A stretch of 64,000 bases of DNA from Falsiroseomonas sp041690465 (GTDB lineage: Bacteria > Pseudomonadota > Alphaproteobacteria > Acetobacterales > Acetobacteraceae), in assembly GCF_041690465.1 (NCBI RefSeq), contig NZ_JAWLHG010000013.1, positions 62,001 through 126,000 of the forward strand. The letters run 5' to 3'. The position numbers were made by a program, and so were the translations under genes. The notes below the pieces were generated by a model. The model had not been told where the DNA came from and did not search any database. It worked only from the letters and a program-made list of their open reading frames with translations. Shown here one piece after another: positions 62,550 through 64,000 of the stretch (position 1 is its first letter; the number at the start of each line of letters is the position of its first letter).

Positions 62550-63875
62550 ATGATGAGCGCCGAGCAGAATGATCGCCTGACCCGCGTGGGCCCGGGCACG
62601 CCCGGCGGCCGGCTGCTGCGGCGGCACTGGCAGCCGGTGGCGCTGCTGGACGAGCTGGACGGCCAGCGTCCGGTGCGTCCCGTGCGCGCGCTCGGCCAGG
62701 ACATGGTGCTGTTCCGGGATGAGCGCGGCCGTCTCGGCCTGATCGACCGCGCCTGTCCGCATCGCGGCGCCGACATGGCCTATGGGCGCCTGGAGGATGG
62801 CGGGCTGCGCTGTGCCTTTCATGGCTGGCTGTTCGACGCGGAAGGCAAGTGCCTGGACACGCCGGCGGAGCCGGAGGGCAGCACGCTCTGCACCCGCATA
62901 CGTATGCGCAGCTATCCGGTGCAGGTGCGCGGCGGCATCGTCTTCGCCTATCTCGGCGAGGGCGCGCCGCCCGCCTTCGCGCATTTCGACTGCTTCGTCG
63001 CGCCCGACACGCACACCTTCGCCTTCAAGGGCCTTATCGAGTGCAACTGGCTGCAGGCGCTGGAGGTGGGGATAGATCCTGCGCACGCCTCCTTCCTGCA
63101 TCGCTTCTTCGAGGACGAGGACACGGCCGCGAGCTACGGCAAGCAGTTCCGCGGCGCCTCCGACGGGTCCGACCTGCCGATGACCTATGTGCTGCGCGAG
63201 TTCCCGCGCCCGCGCATCGAGGTGGAGACCACCGAGTACGGCCTGCGCATCGCTGCACTCCGGCAGATCAACGACGCGACGACGCATGTGCGGGTGACCA
63301 ACCTCTACTTCCCGCAGGCCTTCGTGATCCCGATGAGCGCGGAGATGACGATCACGCAGTGGCACATGCCGGTGGACGACACGCGCACCTACTGGGTCGC
63401 GATCTTCACCAGCTTCGGCAAGCCGGTGGACCGCGCGCAGATGCGCGCGCAGCGGCTGGAGAATTATGCGCTGCCCGACTACCTGCCGAAGAAGCACCGC
63501 GGCAACGAGTACGGCTTCGATCCGCAGGAGCAGGCGCGCAGCACCTATACCGGCATGGGCCACGACATCAACGTGCACGACCAGTGGGCGGTGGAAAGCC
63601 AGGGCGCGATCCAGGACCGCACGCGGGAGACGCTGGCGAGCAGCGACAAGGCGATCGCCGCGAACCGCCGCCTGCTGCTGCGCGCCATCGCGGCGGAAGA
63701 GGAAGGCAAGCCGTCCATGATGGTGCTGGACCAGGCCGCCGCCGCGCGGCTGACCGGCCCCGGCACGATCGACGGCATGTCGCCGTCGGAGCGCTGGGAA
63801 CAGCATTGGCGGGAGGCGGTGGCGCGGCGGCGCGCCGCCGCGCCGTGGAACCCGCCGGCGCTGGCCGCCGAATGA
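62550..63875 (+). CDS. Rieske non-haem iron oxygenase, alpha subunit
   Basis: This 441-residue oxygenase is of the phthalate-4,5-dioxygenase/LigXa-like class. The Rieske 2Fe-2S ligands are Cys69, His71, Cys88 and His91 (ACPHRG and CAFHGW). The mononuclear iron triad includes Asp176, His179 and His184 in GIDPAHASFLH. The N-terminus LTRVGPGTPGGRLLRRHW is characteristic of this class. The start is ATG 62550 (or 62553). It overlaps the glutamine-synthetase-like gene as ATGA. No reductase is seen in the window. Oxidation of an aromatic or amine substrate is expected. Confidence 0.9.
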   Translation: MMSAEQNDRLTRVGPGTPGGRLLRRHWQPVALLDELDGQRPVRPVRALGQDMVLFRDERGRLGLIDRACPHRGADMAYGRLEDGGLRCAFHGWLFDAEGKCLDTPAEPEGSTLCTRIRMRSYPVQVRGGIVFAYLGEGAPPAFAHFDCFVAPDTHTFAFKGLIECNWLQALEVGIDPAHASFLHRFFEDEDTAASYGKQFRGASDGSDLPMTYVLREFPRPRIEVETTEYGLRIAALRQINDATTHVRVTNLYFPQAFVIPMSAEMTITQWHMPVDDTRTYWVAIFTSFGKPVDRAQMRAQRLENYALPDYLPKKHRGNEYGFDPQEQARSTYTGMGHDINVHDQWAVESQGAIQDRTRETLASSDKAIAANRRLLLRAIAAEEEGKPSMMVLDQAAAARLTGPGTIDGMSPSERWEQHWREAVARRRAAAPWNPPALAAE

Positions 63876-64000
63876 GTGTCGTCGAGGAGCCCGGGTTGCG
63901 CGGTGCCGGGGGGCACGCGCAGGCCGCGGAGGTCCTGGCGCGCGTTGCCGAGGACGATATCGGCGTGGTGCGCCTCGCCTGGCCCGACCAGCACGGCATC
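63872..64000 (+). CDS. Glutamine-synthetase-family protein, 5' end only
   Basis: Forty-three codons are visible, ending GVVRLAWPDQHGI, the start of the beta-grasp domain of glutamine synthetase and gamma-glutamyl-amide ligases (normally VxWxDxxGxxRGK). The gene runs off the window. It overlaps the Rieske oxygenase stop as ATGA, so both are co-translated. GS-like proteins beside oxygenases can gamma-glutamylate amines, as in aniline degradation; that role is inference. Confidence 0.75.
   Translation, partial: MSVVEEPGLRGAGGHAQAAEVLARVAEDDIGVVRLAWPDQHGI

Overview
The window is very GC-rich, densely packed DNA with many ATGA, GTGA, TTGA and TGATG gene junctions. It reads as a chromosomal segment of an alphaproteobacterium, most likely an Acetobacteraceae member of the Roseomonas kind. 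That placement is an inference from three things: the gene families, including two orphan Bug-type binding proteins, DUF2125 and DUF2076; the ftsE-ftsX-ydcF-plsC order; and a very-long-chain-acyl lipid A cluster. I recognised no rRNA, tRNA, CRISPR array, insertion sequence or prophage.

Layout. 0-3.6 kb: the 3' end of an Arg-Asp-repeat protein, then a cytochrome c and Vgb-like propeller pair, DUF2125 and a ChaC-like gamma-glutamylcyclotransferase. 3.8-8.8 kb: plsC, ydcF, ftsX and ftsE on the minus strand, then an MJ0042 zinc-ribbon protein, a CoA-binding protein and a DUF2076 protein ending in a strong terminator. 8.9-14.1 kb: a LysR regulator, wecB and wecC converging on glmS, which together give a route from fructose-6-P toward UDP-ManNAcA. 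14.3-20.4 kb: an MFS carrier, a TRIC-type channel, two coupled PLP enzymes, an M20 hydrolase and a 5'-truncated tctA remnant. 20.6-29.1 kb: a coiled-coil lipoprotein built from 42-residue repeats, a TTC38-like protein, an SDR lacking the catalytic Tyr, an M20 carboxypeptidase, a MaoC protein, LOG, ribF and a tiny DUF4157 protein. 29.2-33.4 kb: an Asp/Glu-racemase-fold protein, a Bug receptor, a small secreted protein, a LysR regulator and a DoxX protein. 33.6-41.2 kb: rplY-pth-hypothetical-ychF, two flavoproteins, a histidine phosphatase and two GSTs.

41.3-46.6 kb (minus strand): acpXL, fabZXL, fabF2XL, fabF1XL, an alcohol-dehydrogenase-like gene and lpxXL. This is the gene set and order known from rhizobia for making and attaching a very-long-chain hydroxy fatty acid to lipid A. 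The fabF2XL partner has lost all recognisable catalytic residues.

46.7-64 kb: a Bug receptor and an aldo/keto reductase, then an aerobic benzoyl-CoA (box) island. The island holds a five-gene ABC uptake operon, a DUF4863 protein, benzoate-CoA ligase, an alpha/beta hydrolase, boxC, boxB, boxA, a thioesterase and the divergent regulator boxR. TGCA-N6-TGCA sites lie upstream of the transporter operon and upstream of boxC, matching the known motif of BzdR/BoxR-type benzoyl-CoA-responsive repressors. No boxD/boxZ semialdehyde dehydrogenase is present. A Rieske oxygenase overlaps the start of a glutamine-synthetase-like gene that runs off the window.
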